Assembly (NCBI GenBank): GCA_050010595.1
Contig: JBEKKS010000010.1
Span: forward strand, 36,073 to 100,072
DNA: 64,000 nucleotides
Direction: 5' to 3'
From: Palsa-513 sp050010595
Lineage (GTDB): Bacteria > Actinomycetota > Thermoleophilia > Solirubrobacterales > Solirubrobacteraceae
Below are positions 8,104-16,639 of the stretch, piece after piece. Positions within the stretch are counted from its first letter, which is position 1, and every line of letters starts with the position of its first letter. Both the position numbers and the translations under genes were made by a program. The notes beneath the pieces were generated by a model. The model was not told the origin of the DNA. It worked only from the letters and a program-made list of their open reading frames with translations, and made no database searches.

Positions 8104-8212
8104 CGAGCGCCGCCAGCCTGCCCAGCGCAATTGGAGACGACCAGCACCGGAGCCGGTTTGCGGCATGAGGAAAAGCCATGAAAAGTTCAAGCGCTCTTGG
8201 TAAGCTGGGCCC

Positions 8213-8725
8213 ATGGCATCCACCGCGTCGCGTAGCAGTACTCCTCGTCTTAGTCACGGAGCCGCACGGCCGCGCCCGTCGCTCACGAAAGACTGGGACG
8301 CGCTGCAGAGAACCCTCGGGATGTTCAACCAGCTCCTCGACGCATCCGCGCGCGAGCGCGAGCGTCAGCCCGATTCGCACGCTGCCGCCGAGATGGAGCG
8401 ACTGGCCTGGCAGCACGTGAGCGACGCCGATCCGATCCGCGTCAGCCACGCACAAGACATCCTCGGTGTCTCGCATCAGACGGTGCGGTCATGGCTCGCG
8501 CAGGGGGTCCTCGACGATTGCGGCGGATCGCCGCAGCGTCTGGGTCTCGAAAGCGTCGTGCGAGCAAAGCTGATCGCACAAGAGTTACGCGAGCAGGGAC
8601 GCGACCGCGACTTCGTGAGCGCGGTGCTGAGCCGCCTCGAAGCGCTCGCTCTGGCCACGGATGCGGACTTCCGCAAGTCGGTCGGCCAGATGCGCCGCGG
8701 CCAGCGTAGACCTCGCCCCTACTAA
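8213..8725 (+). CDS. antitoxin-like protein with helix-turn-helix
   Basis: 170 residues from ATG 8213. After a disordered N-terminus, residues about 75-115 read IRVSHAQDILGVSHQTVRSWLAQGVL, a MerR/excisionase-type helix-turn-helix, followed by a helical region (SVVRAKLIAQELREQGRDRD) and a basic tail. The stop is 2 bases before the start of a RelE-like gene. This order and spacing are typical of toxin-antitoxin operons in which the HTH protein neutralises the toxin and represses the promoter. Confidence 0.72.
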   Translation: MASTASRSSTPRLSHGAARPRPSLTKDWDALQRTLGMFNQLLDASARERERQPDSHAAAEMERLAWQHVSDADPIRVSHAQDILGVSHQTVRSWLAQGVLDDCGGSPQRLGLESVVRAKLIAQELREQGRDRDFVSAVLSRLEALALATDADFRKSVGQMRRGQRRPRPY

Positions 8726-8727
8726 CC

Positions 8728-9174
8728 GTGGCCAACTACGAGGTCTGGTCGACACCGGTCGGCGAGCGCCAGCTGCGCGAACTCACCGGTCCGATCCGTG
8801 AAAACGCTCGACGCGCGATGGACAACCTCGAACGCTCGGGTTGCCGAGCGGCCCACTACCGGCTCGAGGGTGACGAGGTCGAGCGCTTCTGCGTCCTCGA
8901 TCTCGGCCGCGACTGGCGCATGATTGTCGCGTTCCCGGAAGCCAAGGAAGTTGCGGTCATCCTGGTCGGTCGCCACATCGACAAACGACCGGCGATCGAC
9001 GTCTACCGACAGCTGTATCGCAGTATCGGAATCGACTTCCCGACGATTGAAGAACGGCTCGGGCATCCACCGTGCTGCCCAGACGGCAAACCGCCTGTCG
9101 ACCGCGAGCTGGTTGACGACTTCATCGCGCGCGCGGAGCAGCTACGGCGTGAGCGAGCACGCCGACGCCGCTAA
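8728..9174 (+). CDS. RelE/ParE-like toxin
   Basis: 148 residues, GTG start directly after the antitoxin stop. The RelE-fold layout is visible: VWSTPVGERQLRELTGPIRENARRAM helices, then AHYRLEGDEVERFCVLDLGRDWRMIVAFPEAKEVAVILVGRH, whose strand-strand-HiD-like end (VGRHIDKRPAIDVY) resembles ribosome-dependent RNases. A longer C-terminus than usual ends in a basic stretch. Predicted to cleave mRNA when free of its partner. Confidence 0.7.
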   Translation: MANYEVWSTPVGERQLRELTGPIRENARRAMDNLERSGCRAAHYRLEGDEVERFCVLDLGRDWRMIVAFPEAKEVAVILVGRHIDKRPAIDVYRQLYRSIGIDFPTIEERLGHPPCCPDGKPPVDRELVDDFIARAEQLRRERARRRR

Positions 9175-9323
9175 GGACGCTGGGTCGGGGCTACAAGTAG
9201 TCGACGCACGCAACCGAGCAGCACGCCCGTCCGCGTCTCCGTCCGACGCCGGCGTCGTCTTGACCGAACCTCGCGCGTCGCAACATGAGCGCGTTTGCTG
9301 GGAAATAGCCTGCTCTGACGAAG

Positions 9324-9394
9324 CGGGGGACCGAGGAGTCGAACCTCGCGTTGCGGTTTTGGAGACCACCGTGTTACCGATACACCAGTCCCCC
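9324..9394 (-). tRNA. tRNA-Trp (anticodon CCA)
   Basis: On the minus strand, acceptor stem GGGGGAC (9394-9388) pairs with GTCCCCC (9331-9325). The D-arm contains ATCGGTAACAC, the anticodon arm is GTGGT-CTCCAAA-ACCGC with CCA at 34-36, and the T-arm is CGAGG-TTCGACT-CCTCG. 71 nt with discriminator G; the 3' CCA is not encoded. All four arms fold. Confidence 0.93.
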
Positions 9395-9608
9395 AGGGGC
9401 ACTTGCGGGCGCCGCGGGATTCGCCAGTCTAGACGGCGACGCCGTAGCGATCATGCCACGCGAGGACGCTGCGCGACGCGCCGTCGCCGCGGCTGTCGCT
9501 GCCGGTGACGAGCGCCGGTGTGAGCGCCACGCCGTCGAGCGCGCGGGGCGCGCCGCGATTGTGTTGCTGCGCATCAATCTTCTCCAATGGTGGGCCGATA
9601 GAAGGTGG

Positions 9609-11453
9609 ATGGCGGTACGCGGCTCTCGTTCGGTACGACCTCCTCGCAGGTCTGATCCGAACCTGGCCGCCTCCTCGCCGGACGAGATCCTGCGAGTCTG
9701 CGCCGACAATCTGATCGCGAGTCTCGAGGAGCGAGTCTTCTTCAAGGACCTGGAGAGCCGTTTCCTGCTGGTAAGTGCCGGCTGGCTTGTCGGCGAAGGG
9801 CAAGACCAGTCGCTCGCGGGAGTTATCGGGAAGACGGATCTCGACATTTTCAGCCGCCCCCATGCGCTCGCTGCGCTGGAGGATGAGCGGCGCGTGATCG
9901 AGACAGGCAAGCCGATGCCCGCTAAGCTCGAGCGCGAGACGTTCGAGGATCACGCCGATGTCTGGGTGTCCACGACAAAGATGCCGCTGCGCGATCAGCG
10001 CCAGCAGATCGTCGGCACGTGGGGGATCTCGCGCGATGTAACCGCGCAAGTGGAGGCCGAGCGGGCGCTGGCACACCATGCGCTGCATGACTCGGTCACG
10101 GGATTGGCGAACCGCGTAGCCCTGATGGATCGGCTCACTCAGGCGCTTGTAGCGTTGGAGCGCAGGGCCGGGCGTGTCGGCGTGCTGTTCATCGATCTGG
10201 ACGAGTTCAAGGGAATCAACGACACGCTGGGCCACGACGCCGGCGACCAGGTGCTGATCGGGGTCGCCCAACGGATCACCGACGTAGCGCGGCGTACGGA
10301 CACGATCGCTCGTCTCGGCGGCGACGAGTTCGTGCTGCTGTGCGCGCAGCTCACCGACGACGACGACCTGCGGCTCGTTGGCGACCGGGTGGTGCGTGCG
10401 ATCCGCGAGCCGCTGAGGATCGCCGGCACGGACATCTCACTCACGGGCAGCATTGGCCTCGCCGATACCGCCGATCCGCAGCTCGAGCCCGGCGAGCTGC
10501 TGCGACAAGCCGACGTCGCCCTCTATGAGGCCAAGCGCGCGGGCCGCAACCGCTTCGAGCCGTTCGACGCCAAGCTGCACCTCGGCGGGCCGGCGCCGGC
10601 AGGCCTCGCCGCCGAGCTCGCCCTGGCCATCGAGCGCGCGGAGCTCTTCGTGCTCTACCAGCCACTGTTCTCACTCGAGCCCGGCACGCCACTTCGAGGC
10701 GCGGAGGCGCTCGTCCGCTGGCGCCACCCCGTGCGCGGCGTGATCCTGCCAGGCGACTTCATCCCGCTTGCCGAGCGGCATGGACTGATCGAGCAGATCG
10801 ACAGCTTCGTGCTCGACGAAGCTTGCGGGCAGCTGGCCGCGTGGGAGGCTGCCGGCGAGGGCTGGGAGGACTTCGTGATCTCTGTCAACGTATCTGGCCG
10901 CCAGCTGCGCGAGCACCGCCTCCTCGACCGTGTCTCCAGCACGCTCGAGCGCCACAAGATCGCGCCCACACGGCTATGTCTCGAGATCACGGAGACCGCG
11001 ATGATCGGCGAGCTCTTCAACGCCAATCAGGTGCTCGAGTCACTCTCGCGCCTCGGCGTGAAAATCGCACTGGACGACTTCGGCACCGGCTACTCCACGC
11101 TCGCGCACCTGCAGCAGCTGCACGCCGACATCCTCAAGATCGACCGCAGCTTCATTGCACAGCTCGGCGCGGGATCGCGTGACCGCCAGATCATCGCCGC
11201 CGTCACGGCGATGGCGCACGAGCTCGGCATGACGGTTGTCGGCGAAGGCATCGAAACCGACAGGCAGCTCGACAACCTGATCACGATGGACTGCGACCTG
11301 GGGCAGGGCTACATGCTCGCCCGGCCCCTCAGCGCTGCTGAGGTCGCCTCACTTCAAGTCGCCGCCCGGACCCCGCAAGCTCCGCCGCCGAAGGCCGCAC
11401 CGTCGCGGCCCGGTCGGCGCCAGCCTCGCGCGCGCCCGCGCGCACACAGGTAA
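9609..11453 (+). CDS. PAS-GGDEF-EAL cyclic-di-GMP signalling protein
   Basis: 614 residues from ATG 9609, preceded by GAAGGTGG; an earlier start is excluded because the frame would run through the tRNA-Trp gene. Residues about 25-145 form a PAS domain (EERVFFKDLESRFLLVS, VGTWGISRDVT). Residues 155-320 form a diguanylate cyclase domain with intact LGGDEFVLL. Residues 330-580 form a phosphodiesterase domain with GAEALVRW, NVSGRQL, EITET, LDDFGTGYS and DILKIDRSFI. Both catalytic motifs look complete, so either synthesis or hydrolysis of c-di-GMP is possible, set by the PAS input. There are no membrane spans, so it is cytosolic. The Arg/Pro-rich tail is probably disordered. Monocistronic. Confidence 0.93.
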   Translation: MAVRGSRSVRPPRRSDPNLAASSPDEILRVCADNLIASLEERVFFKDLESRFLLVSAGWLVGEGQDQSLAGVIGKTDLDIFSRPHALAALEDERRVIETGKPMPAKLERETFEDHADVWVSTTKMPLRDQRQQIVGTWGISRDVTAQVEAERALAHHALHDSVTGLANRVALMDRLTQALVALERRAGRVGVLFIDLDEFKGINDTLGHDAGDQVLIGVAQRITDVARRTDTIARLGGDEFVLLCAQLTDDDDLRLVGDRVVRAIREPLRIAGTDISLTGSIGLADTADPQLEPGELLRQADVALYEAKRAGRNRFEPFDAKLHLGGPAPAGLAAELALAIERAELFVLYQPLFSLEPGTPLRGAEALVRWRHPVRGVILPGDFIPLAERHGLIEQIDSFVLDEACGQLAAWEAAGEGWEDFVISVNVSGRQLREHRLLDRVSSTLERHKIAPTRLCLEITETAMIGELFNANQVLESLSRLGVKIALDDFGTGYSTLAHLQQLHADILKIDRSFIAQLGAGSRDRQIIAAVTAMAHELGMTVVGEGIETDRQLDNLITMDCDLGQGYMLARPLSAAEVASLQVAARTPQAPPPKAAPSRPGRRQPRARPRAHR

Positions 11454-11479
11454 CCGCGACGGCTCGTCGCGGAACGGGT

Positions 11480-12415
11480 CTAGCTGGTCACGAGTGCCGG
11501 CGCGAGCGTCAGGCCGTCGAGGGCGCGGCGCGCGGTGCGGCGTGCGGTTGTGATCACGCGCTCGGCGCGGTCGCGCGCCATCGGGTTCGCGCCCATCGCC
11601 TGGAGATCCTCGAGGTCGGGCTGGAGGATCACGAGCCGCGTCCCGCGACACTCGAGCAGGCTTGCCTCCGCGGCGAGCGCGACCGAAGCACGCCGGCGGC
11701 GCGCTGCGTGGATGCGCTCGAGCATCGTCGTGCTGCGGGTCGTCGCACGCGACGACATCGGGCTGAGGCAGATCACGAGGTCGAGGTCTTCGCGCGCGAT
11801 CATGTCGAGATTGGAATGGGAGTGGATCCCTCCGTCGATGTAGTCGCGCTGGGCAATCTGAACCGGGCGGAAGAAAGCGGGGATCGCGCACGACGCGGCG
11901 ACCGCGGCACCGACGCTTGACTGCGGGGCCCAGTCCGAGCCGAAGGTGACGCGTTGACCGCTCGCGTAGTCGCAGGCGACGACACGCAGCGACGGGCTCT
12001 GCGGCCAGCCAACGCCGACGATGCGCTCGACGAGCTTGTGAATCGGCTCTGTGTTGACCACGCCTCGCGGCAGCAGGCCCATGACGAGCGCTGCGACACT
12101 GCGGTCACGCTGCTCGCGGAGCATCGCCGCCGCCAGACGCGGGGAGCCGAAGGCGAGCGAGCGGCTCGCACCGCGGAACGAACCACGGAACGAACCGATC
12201 AGGCTGTCCGCGGTGCCAGTGGCGTATTCGTGCATCTCGCTCGGTGGGACACCGACGGCGGCGAGCGCCCCGACGAGGGCGCCGGCGGAGGTGCCGAGCA
12301 CTCGTGTCGCCTGCTCGGCGTGAAACCCGGTGTCCTCCTCGAGGGCTTGGAGTGCGCCGATCATCCAGGCTGCACCAACCACTCCGCCCCCGCCTAAGAC
12401 GAGTCCGATACGCAT
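11480..12415 (-). CDS. patatin-like phospholipase/acylhydrolase
   Basis: 311 residues from ATG 12415 (an in-frame GTG at 12427 is an alternative). It starts MRIGLVLGGGGVVGAAW, the oxyanion loop, followed by the nucleophile elbow GTSAG (about residue 44) and the catalytic Asp in IDGGIHS. These are the Ser-Asp dyad hallmarks of bacterial patatins, which release fatty acids from phospholipids or other acyl esters. No signal peptide or transmembrane span. Between the EAL-protein gene (convergent, 26 bp) and apbE on the same strand (60 bp). Confidence 0.9.
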   Translation of the reverse strand: MRIGLVLGGGGVVGAAWMIGALQALEEDTGFHAEQATRVLGTSAGALVGALAAVGVPPSEMHEYATGTADSLIGSFRGSFRGASRSLAFGSPRLAAAMLREQRDRSVAALVMGLLPRGVVNTEPIHKLVERIVGVGWPQSPSLRVVACDYASGQRVTFGSDWAPQSSVGAAVAASCAIPAFFRPVQIAQRDYIDGGIHSHSNLDMIAREDLDLVICLSPMSSRATTRSTTMLERIHAARRRRASVALAAEASLLECRGTRLVILQPDLEDLQAMGANPMARDRAERVITTARRTARRALDGLTLAPALVTS

Positions 12416-12475
12416 TCCTACGCTCACTTTCCTGTGGTGCGCCGGGATCCCGATGCACCAGACCGATAGCTAAGC

Positions 12476-13402
12476 CTAACGAGGTGGCGTAACCAGCTCA
12501 ACGTCTGCATCGTCGAAAACGACGAGTCCGCCGTGCGGTAGCCACTCGGAAGCTCGCTGCGGGCCGCTCAGCAGCGCTGCTTTCGTGCGCCACTCGGCCT
12601 CCACCCCAGTCGGGGCGATCGCCGTCACCTGCACGATCCCGGTATAGGCGGGCAGCCCCGTTGCAGGGTCGAGCAAGTGGTGGGCGGGCCGTCCCGCCGA
12701 GTCCAACCAGCTGCGCTTGCCGATCCCGCTCGTGGCGACGGCACCGCCGTGCAGCGCGAAGGTGTGCAGGATCTCCGCCGAGAACGGGCTCGCGACCTGG
12801 ACGGGCCGTTCAATGCGGCCGCTACCGCCAAGGCGGACGTCACCGCCGCAGTCGATCGCGAAGCTCGTGTGGCCGTCGAGCATTTCCGCGAGGATGTCCC
12901 CGAACATGCCCTTTGCGATGCCACCGCTGTCGAAGCGGAGGCCAGCCGGCCGCGTGACGGTCAGAGCGCGTCGATCGAGCGTGACCTGCCGCCAGCCCGT
13001 CCGCTGTGATGGTCCGCCGGGGTGACGCGGGGGGGCGAGCGCCAGCGCGACGCGCAGCGGCAAGGATGGCGCGTCGAAGTGCCCGTCGTAGCCGGCCGCC
13101 TCGATCTCCCCAACGAGCGTCGCGTCGACGAGGCCGCCGCTCTGCTGCGCGGCGCCAATTGTGGCTTCCAGCAGGCGCGCCATCAGCGGGCTCACCGGCA
13201 CCGTCTCGCGCGGATCGGCATTCAGCTTGGAGAGCTCGCTTTCAGGCTCAAAGCGCGAGAACTGGAGGTGCCAGTCGAGCATTCGCCGCTTGACCATCGC
13301 TGCGGCTGCCCGCGGCGTGCCTGCGGGCCCTGCGCCCATGACGATCACGTTCACGTGCCCGCCGAAGCACTCGAAGCTCTCGATCGACTCGGTTTCGTCC
13401 AC
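12476..13402 (-). CDS. apbE: FAD:protein FMN transferase (ApbE family)
   Basis: 308 residues, GTG start. ApbE motifs: FSRFEPESELSKLNAD near the N-terminus, the FAD/metal motif RFDSGGIAKGMFGD, the AIDCGGDVR strand, GGAVATSG and HHLLDPATG near the C-terminus. ApbE proteins use FAD and Mg to attach FMN covalently to Thr/Ser of target proteins, or hydrolyse FAD. There is no lipobox or signal peptide, so it may act in the cytosol. No Nqr/Rnf or flavodomain target lies next to it. Confidence 0.9.
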   Translation of the reverse strand: MDETESIESFECFGGHVNVIVMGAGPAGTPRAAAAMVKRRMLDWHLQFSRFEPESELSKLNADPRETVPVSPLMARLLEATIGAAQQSGGLVDATLVGEIEAAGYDGHFDAPSLPLRVALALAPPRHPGGPSQRTGWRQVTLDRRALTVTRPAGLRFDSGGIAKGMFGDILAEMLDGHTSFAIDCGGDVRLGGSGRIERPVQVASPFSAEILHTFALHGGAVATSGIGKRSWLDSAGRPAHHLLDPATGLPAYTGIVQVTAIAPTGVEAEWRTKAALLSGPQRASEWLPHGGLVVFDDADVELVTPPR

Positions 13403-13458
13403 GGCGTTCTTCCTGGCAAGGATCGTAGTCGCCGCTCTGGCGCGCCTCCTGTGATTTC

Positions 13459-14985
13459 ATGGCCGCCTTGAGCGAGGCACCACAAGCGGCGCCGAGGTCG
13501 AATCGCGGGCTGCCGCCCTGGTGGCCGCTCGCCGCGCTGGTATTGCTGGCCGCGGTTCTGCGTTTCGCGACGATCGACCTGCAGAGCTTCTGGTACGACG
13601 AGGCCTTCACGCCCGTACACGTGCTGCATCCAAGTCTCGGGGCGACGCTGCACGGGATCGTCAAGACCGAGAACACGCCGCCGCTGTGGTACGTCGTGAT
13701 CTGGGTCTGGTCGCGAGTCTTCGGCACCGGGGTGCTCGCACTACGCTTCCCCTCTGCCGTTGCAGGCGTCGCGACCGTGCCCGTTGCATGGGGCATCGGT
13801 AGCGAGCTCGCTGGGCGTGGGATCCATGCCCGGCGTGCGGCGATCGTCTGCGCCGCGCTCGTCGCGGTCAACCCGCTCTTTGTCTGGTACTCGCAGGAGG
13901 CGCGCGCCTACGGCCTCTATGTGTTCCTCTCGGCGCTCGCGCTGCTCTGCCTGCTGCGCGCCGATCGCGAGCCGACGCGAGCGCGGCTGGCAGCTTTCGC
14001 AGTGAGCGCGGCGCTCGCCCTCGCAACCTTCTATTTCGAGGCGTTCATGCTGATCCCGATGGTGCTCTGGCTGGTGCGCGATCGCAGCAGATGGCGCTCC
14101 ACGCTGCCCGCGGCTGCGCTGCCCACGGCGATTGGCATCGCGCTCGTACCGCTCGCGATCGCGCAGGGCGGGCACGGCACTCAGTGGATCTCCAGCTGGG
14201 CCCTGTCGAGCCGGATCCAGGACATTCCCCAGTACTTCCTGACCGGTTACTCCGGTGCGCCGCTCGGGCACGGAATCGAGCTCTTGATCGCCCTCCTGAT
14301 CGCGGTCGGTCTGCTCTACGGGATCGCTCGCGGCATGTCACGCGCCGCGCTCCGCGGAGCCGGCCTCGCACTCGTGATCGTCGCCTGCGGCGTCCTGATC
14401 CCGCTTGTGATGGCGCTCGCCGGTGCGGACTACCTCGCGCCGCGCAACCTGGTCGCGGCAATGATCCCGCTGACCGGCATGATCGCCGTGATCGTTGCCG
14501 CACCCCGCAGCGGCCGCACGGGCCTTGCGCTGGCCGCGCTGACCGGCGCTGCGTTCCTTGCGGTGACCCTCGACGTCAACGTCAACGTCCGCCTGCAACG
14601 AAATGACTGGAGCGGCGTCGCCGCCGCGCTTCGCAAGCCGCTGGCACCGGGCGGACGGGCAATCACGATCGAAGAGCTCGCCTCCGCCCCGCTCGAGTAC
14701 TACCTACCCCCGCTCCACAACATGACGCCGAGCACGAGCGCGCGGATCAGCGAGATCGACGAGATCGGCTGGTTCCCGCTGCGCGCAGGCGCGACAGCAC
14801 CGCCCGCCGACGGGTTCCATCTCGCGCAGCGCCTGGACATCCATGACCTCGTCGTCTACCGCTTCACCTCTCCCGCCCCCCGTTCGGTCTCCGAGCAGAC
14901 ATTGATCGCGAGCGTCCTGACACTCGATCAGCACTCCGAGGTGCTGCTCCCCGGCAGCGGCAGGGTCAGCGTCAGCGCTCCCTAG
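13459..14985 (+). CDS. GT39-family membrane glycosyltransferase (ArnT/PMT-like)
   Basis: 508 residues with a short polar N-terminus and about ten to twelve membrane spans to residue 385. The first periplasmic loop contains FWYDEAFTPVHV, the Asp-Glu pair characteristic of GT39 enzymes that use polyprenyl-phosphate sugars, and TENTPPLWYVVI follows. The last 120 residues form a soluble extracytoplasmic domain. It should transfer a sugar from a lipid carrier to lipid, polymer or protein; acceptor unknown. Convergent with the decayed Ig-like gene 1 bp away. Confidence 0.88.
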   Translation: MAALSEAPQAAPRSNRGLPPWWPLAALVLLAAVLRFATIDLQSFWYDEAFTPVHVLHPSLGATLHGIVKTENTPPLWYVVIWVWSRVFGTGVLALRFPSAVAGVATVPVAWGIGSELAGRGIHARRAAIVCAALVAVNPLFVWYSQEARAYGLYVFLSALALLCLLRADREPTRARLAAFAVSAALALATFYFEAFMLIPMVLWLVRDRSRWRSTLPAAALPTAIGIALVPLAIAQGGHGTQWISSWALSSRIQDIPQYFLTGYSGAPLGHGIELLIALLIAVGLLYGIARGMSRAALRGAGLALVIVACGVLIPLVMALAGADYLAPRNLVAAMIPLTGMIAVIVAAPRSGRTGLALAALTGAAFLAVTLDVNVNVRLQRNDWSGVAAALRKPLAPGGRAITIEELASAPLEYYLPPLHNMTPSTSARISEIDEIGWFPLRAGATAPPADGFHLAQRLDIHDLVVYRFTSPAPRSVSEQTLIASVLTLDQHSEVLLPGSGRVSVSAP

Positions 14986-14986
14986 A

Positions 14987-15826
14987 TCAGCCTGGGGCCA
15001 CCACGCTGATCGCCTCGCTGCCGGTGCTCGCGGCGAACTCGGCGCCGTCACCGGCATAGCTCGAGGTGATCGATGCCGGGCTCGTGAGGCCGCTGGTAAA
15101 GAAGACCATGCAGCTCTGGCTCTCGGGGTTCAGCGAGCACTCCTCGGTGTCCGCGCCTGCCGTCGCCTGGACCGTTCCGCCGGGCGTGAAGGCGTCCGGG
15201 TCATATAGATCGCTCACCGTCAGCGTGCAGATGATCTCCTCGCCGGAGACCGCGACGCCCTCGTTCTGACCGTCGGTAGCGCACTGCATCGCGATCGCGG
15301 TCGGGCGTAGCGTGAGCGTGACAGCCGTGCTACCGGTGCTCGAGCCGAGACCGCTCTGGCCCGGGAAGGAAGCACTGACGGTCTCCTGGGCGCCGACGGT
15401 TGAGCTCGTCGGAACGGTGACATCGCACGGATCCGTGCTTATGTCACACGTCTCGTTACCCGGTGTCACCGTCACGGTGCCGCTCGGCGCCGGCGCGCCG
15501 CTCGGCGCCGTCACAGTTACCGAGCAGGACATCGTGCCGTCGATCCCGGCCGCACTACCAGCGAGCGGGCACTACACGGAGGTGGTTGACGCAGGTACCG
15601 GTGATGGTGGCGGCGGTGCCGGGGCGGGGATCTTGCCGAAGAACGTGTGGGTGATCGTGCACGTGAGCGGGTCGTTTGGCGTGACGAGCTGCGCTATGCC
15701 GACCAGCAGCTGCGAGCACCCATCGCTGTAGGTGGTTACGAAACCCGGCTGATCGAAGTTGTCGCTGACTCCGAACCGTAGGGCGCTGCGCGCACCGTAG
15801 GTGAGCTCGATCGACGAGACCGACCG
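14987..15826 (-). pseudogene. remnant of a secreted Ig-like/beta-sandwich repeat protein with an in-frame stop
   Basis: Minus-strand frame from 15826 down to TGA 14987 reads as one protein interrupted by a single TAG at 15572-15574. The part before it (ELTYGARSALRFGVSDNFDQ ... TFFGKIPAPAPPPPSPVP) and the part after it (AGIDGTMSCSVTVTAPSGAP ... GGTVQATAG) both have the Thr/Ser/Val-rich, paired-Cys style of bacterial Ig-like domains. The upstream end stops at a TAA (15827-15829) with no start codon or signal peptide, so the 5' end is missing too. The 181 codons after an internal ATG (15532) could still be translated, but would lack a secretion signal. Best read as a decayed surface protein. Confidence 0.7.
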
Positions 15827-15846
15827 TTAGCGGTGCGCGGTCGCCG

Positions 15847-16059
15847 CTATGGGCCGGCCACGTAGGCAACGCGCTCAGGATTCACGTAGATCGTTCCAGC
15901 CTCGGTCGGCACGTCAACCCATCCTGGCGGCAGGATGCCGTCAGGCGTCTCGATCCCGTGTTGCTGCACCTTCGCGCGGTTGAGGCTGTGCAGCAGAGCC
16001 ATCGCGTCCATCTCCGGGACGCTCACCCTCTCCCCTCCGCTGAACACGATCTCCGCCAT
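15847..16059 (-). CDS. small conserved-looking hypothetical protein (70 aa)
   Basis: From ATG 16059: MAEIVFSGGERVSVPEMDAM, then an amphipathic helix with LLHSLNRAKV, then PPGWVDVPTEAGTIYVNPERVAYV. A longer frame to 16146 adds an Arg-rich stretch and is rejected. The final ERVAYV strand resembles small actinobacterial proteins that end in a beta strand; no family assigned. Divergent from the next gene. Confidence 0.6.
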   Translation of the reverse strand: MAEIVFSGGERVSVPEMDAMALLHSLNRAKVQQHGIETPDGILPPGWVDVPTEAGTIYVNPERVAYVAGP

Positions 16060-16144
16060 GGCCCGCGACCTCACCTTCGAGGATACGACCCCACGCCGAC
16101 AGACAGCCGTGCGAACATGTGTTCGTGCTGACCGATCCTGCCCC

Positions 16145-16519
16145 ATGACGTCGGACGGCAGGCCCTATGCTCGCTTTCGCCGCGCGCTCGACAGCGGCTC
16201 GATCGCGGTGATCCGTTCGACTGCCGCAGAGCTCGAGCACGTCGAGTTGGAGGACGGGCTCGCGATCTGCCTCGCGTTCCTCGAGCTCGAGCAGCAAACG
16301 TTCCCTCGCGCAGCGACGCGCTGGGTCGCCCGGCTCACGCTGGAGCGCGGGCTCGCGCTCGAGGAGTCCCAGCTTGCGCTCGCAGCGATGTCGGCGCTCA
16401 GCGGCCCGGCGGCGCGGGCTGGCGCCGAAGCCCTGATCGAGCTGTGCGCACGTCATCGACTCGAACGCGTGGAGCCGACGATCGCCACGTGGCTGCAGCG
16501 CAACGGCCTCGACGACTGA
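16145..16519 (+). CDS. hypothetical helical protein (124 aa)
   Basis: ATG 16145. All-helical composition with no transmembrane span: YARFRRALDSGSIAVIRSTA, then a Leu/Glu-rich core (LEDGLAICLAFLELEQQTF) and RLTLERGLALEESQLALAAM. Codon use matches the neighbours. It is not recognised as a known family. Confidence 0.65.
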   Translation: MTSDGRPYARFRRALDSGSIAVIRSTAAELEHVELEDGLAICLAFLELEQQTFPRAATRWVARLTLERGLALEESQLALAAMSALSGPAARAGAEALIELCARHRLERVEPTIATWLQRNGLDD

Positions 16520-16639
16520 GGATCGACTCCGTCGACGACCAGCAAACGCCGGCCCGGCACCGCTACCCAGATCTGCTGGGAAAAGCCGCGGTACCGGGCC
16601 TGACGCGTCGCGACGCTGTCTACTGCGCCGAACTGATTA

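Noticed and set aside
9351..9608. Upstream extension of the GGDEF-EAL protein
   Set aside because: It would overlap the tRNA-Trp gene, and the Arg/Ala-rich sequence lacks domain character.
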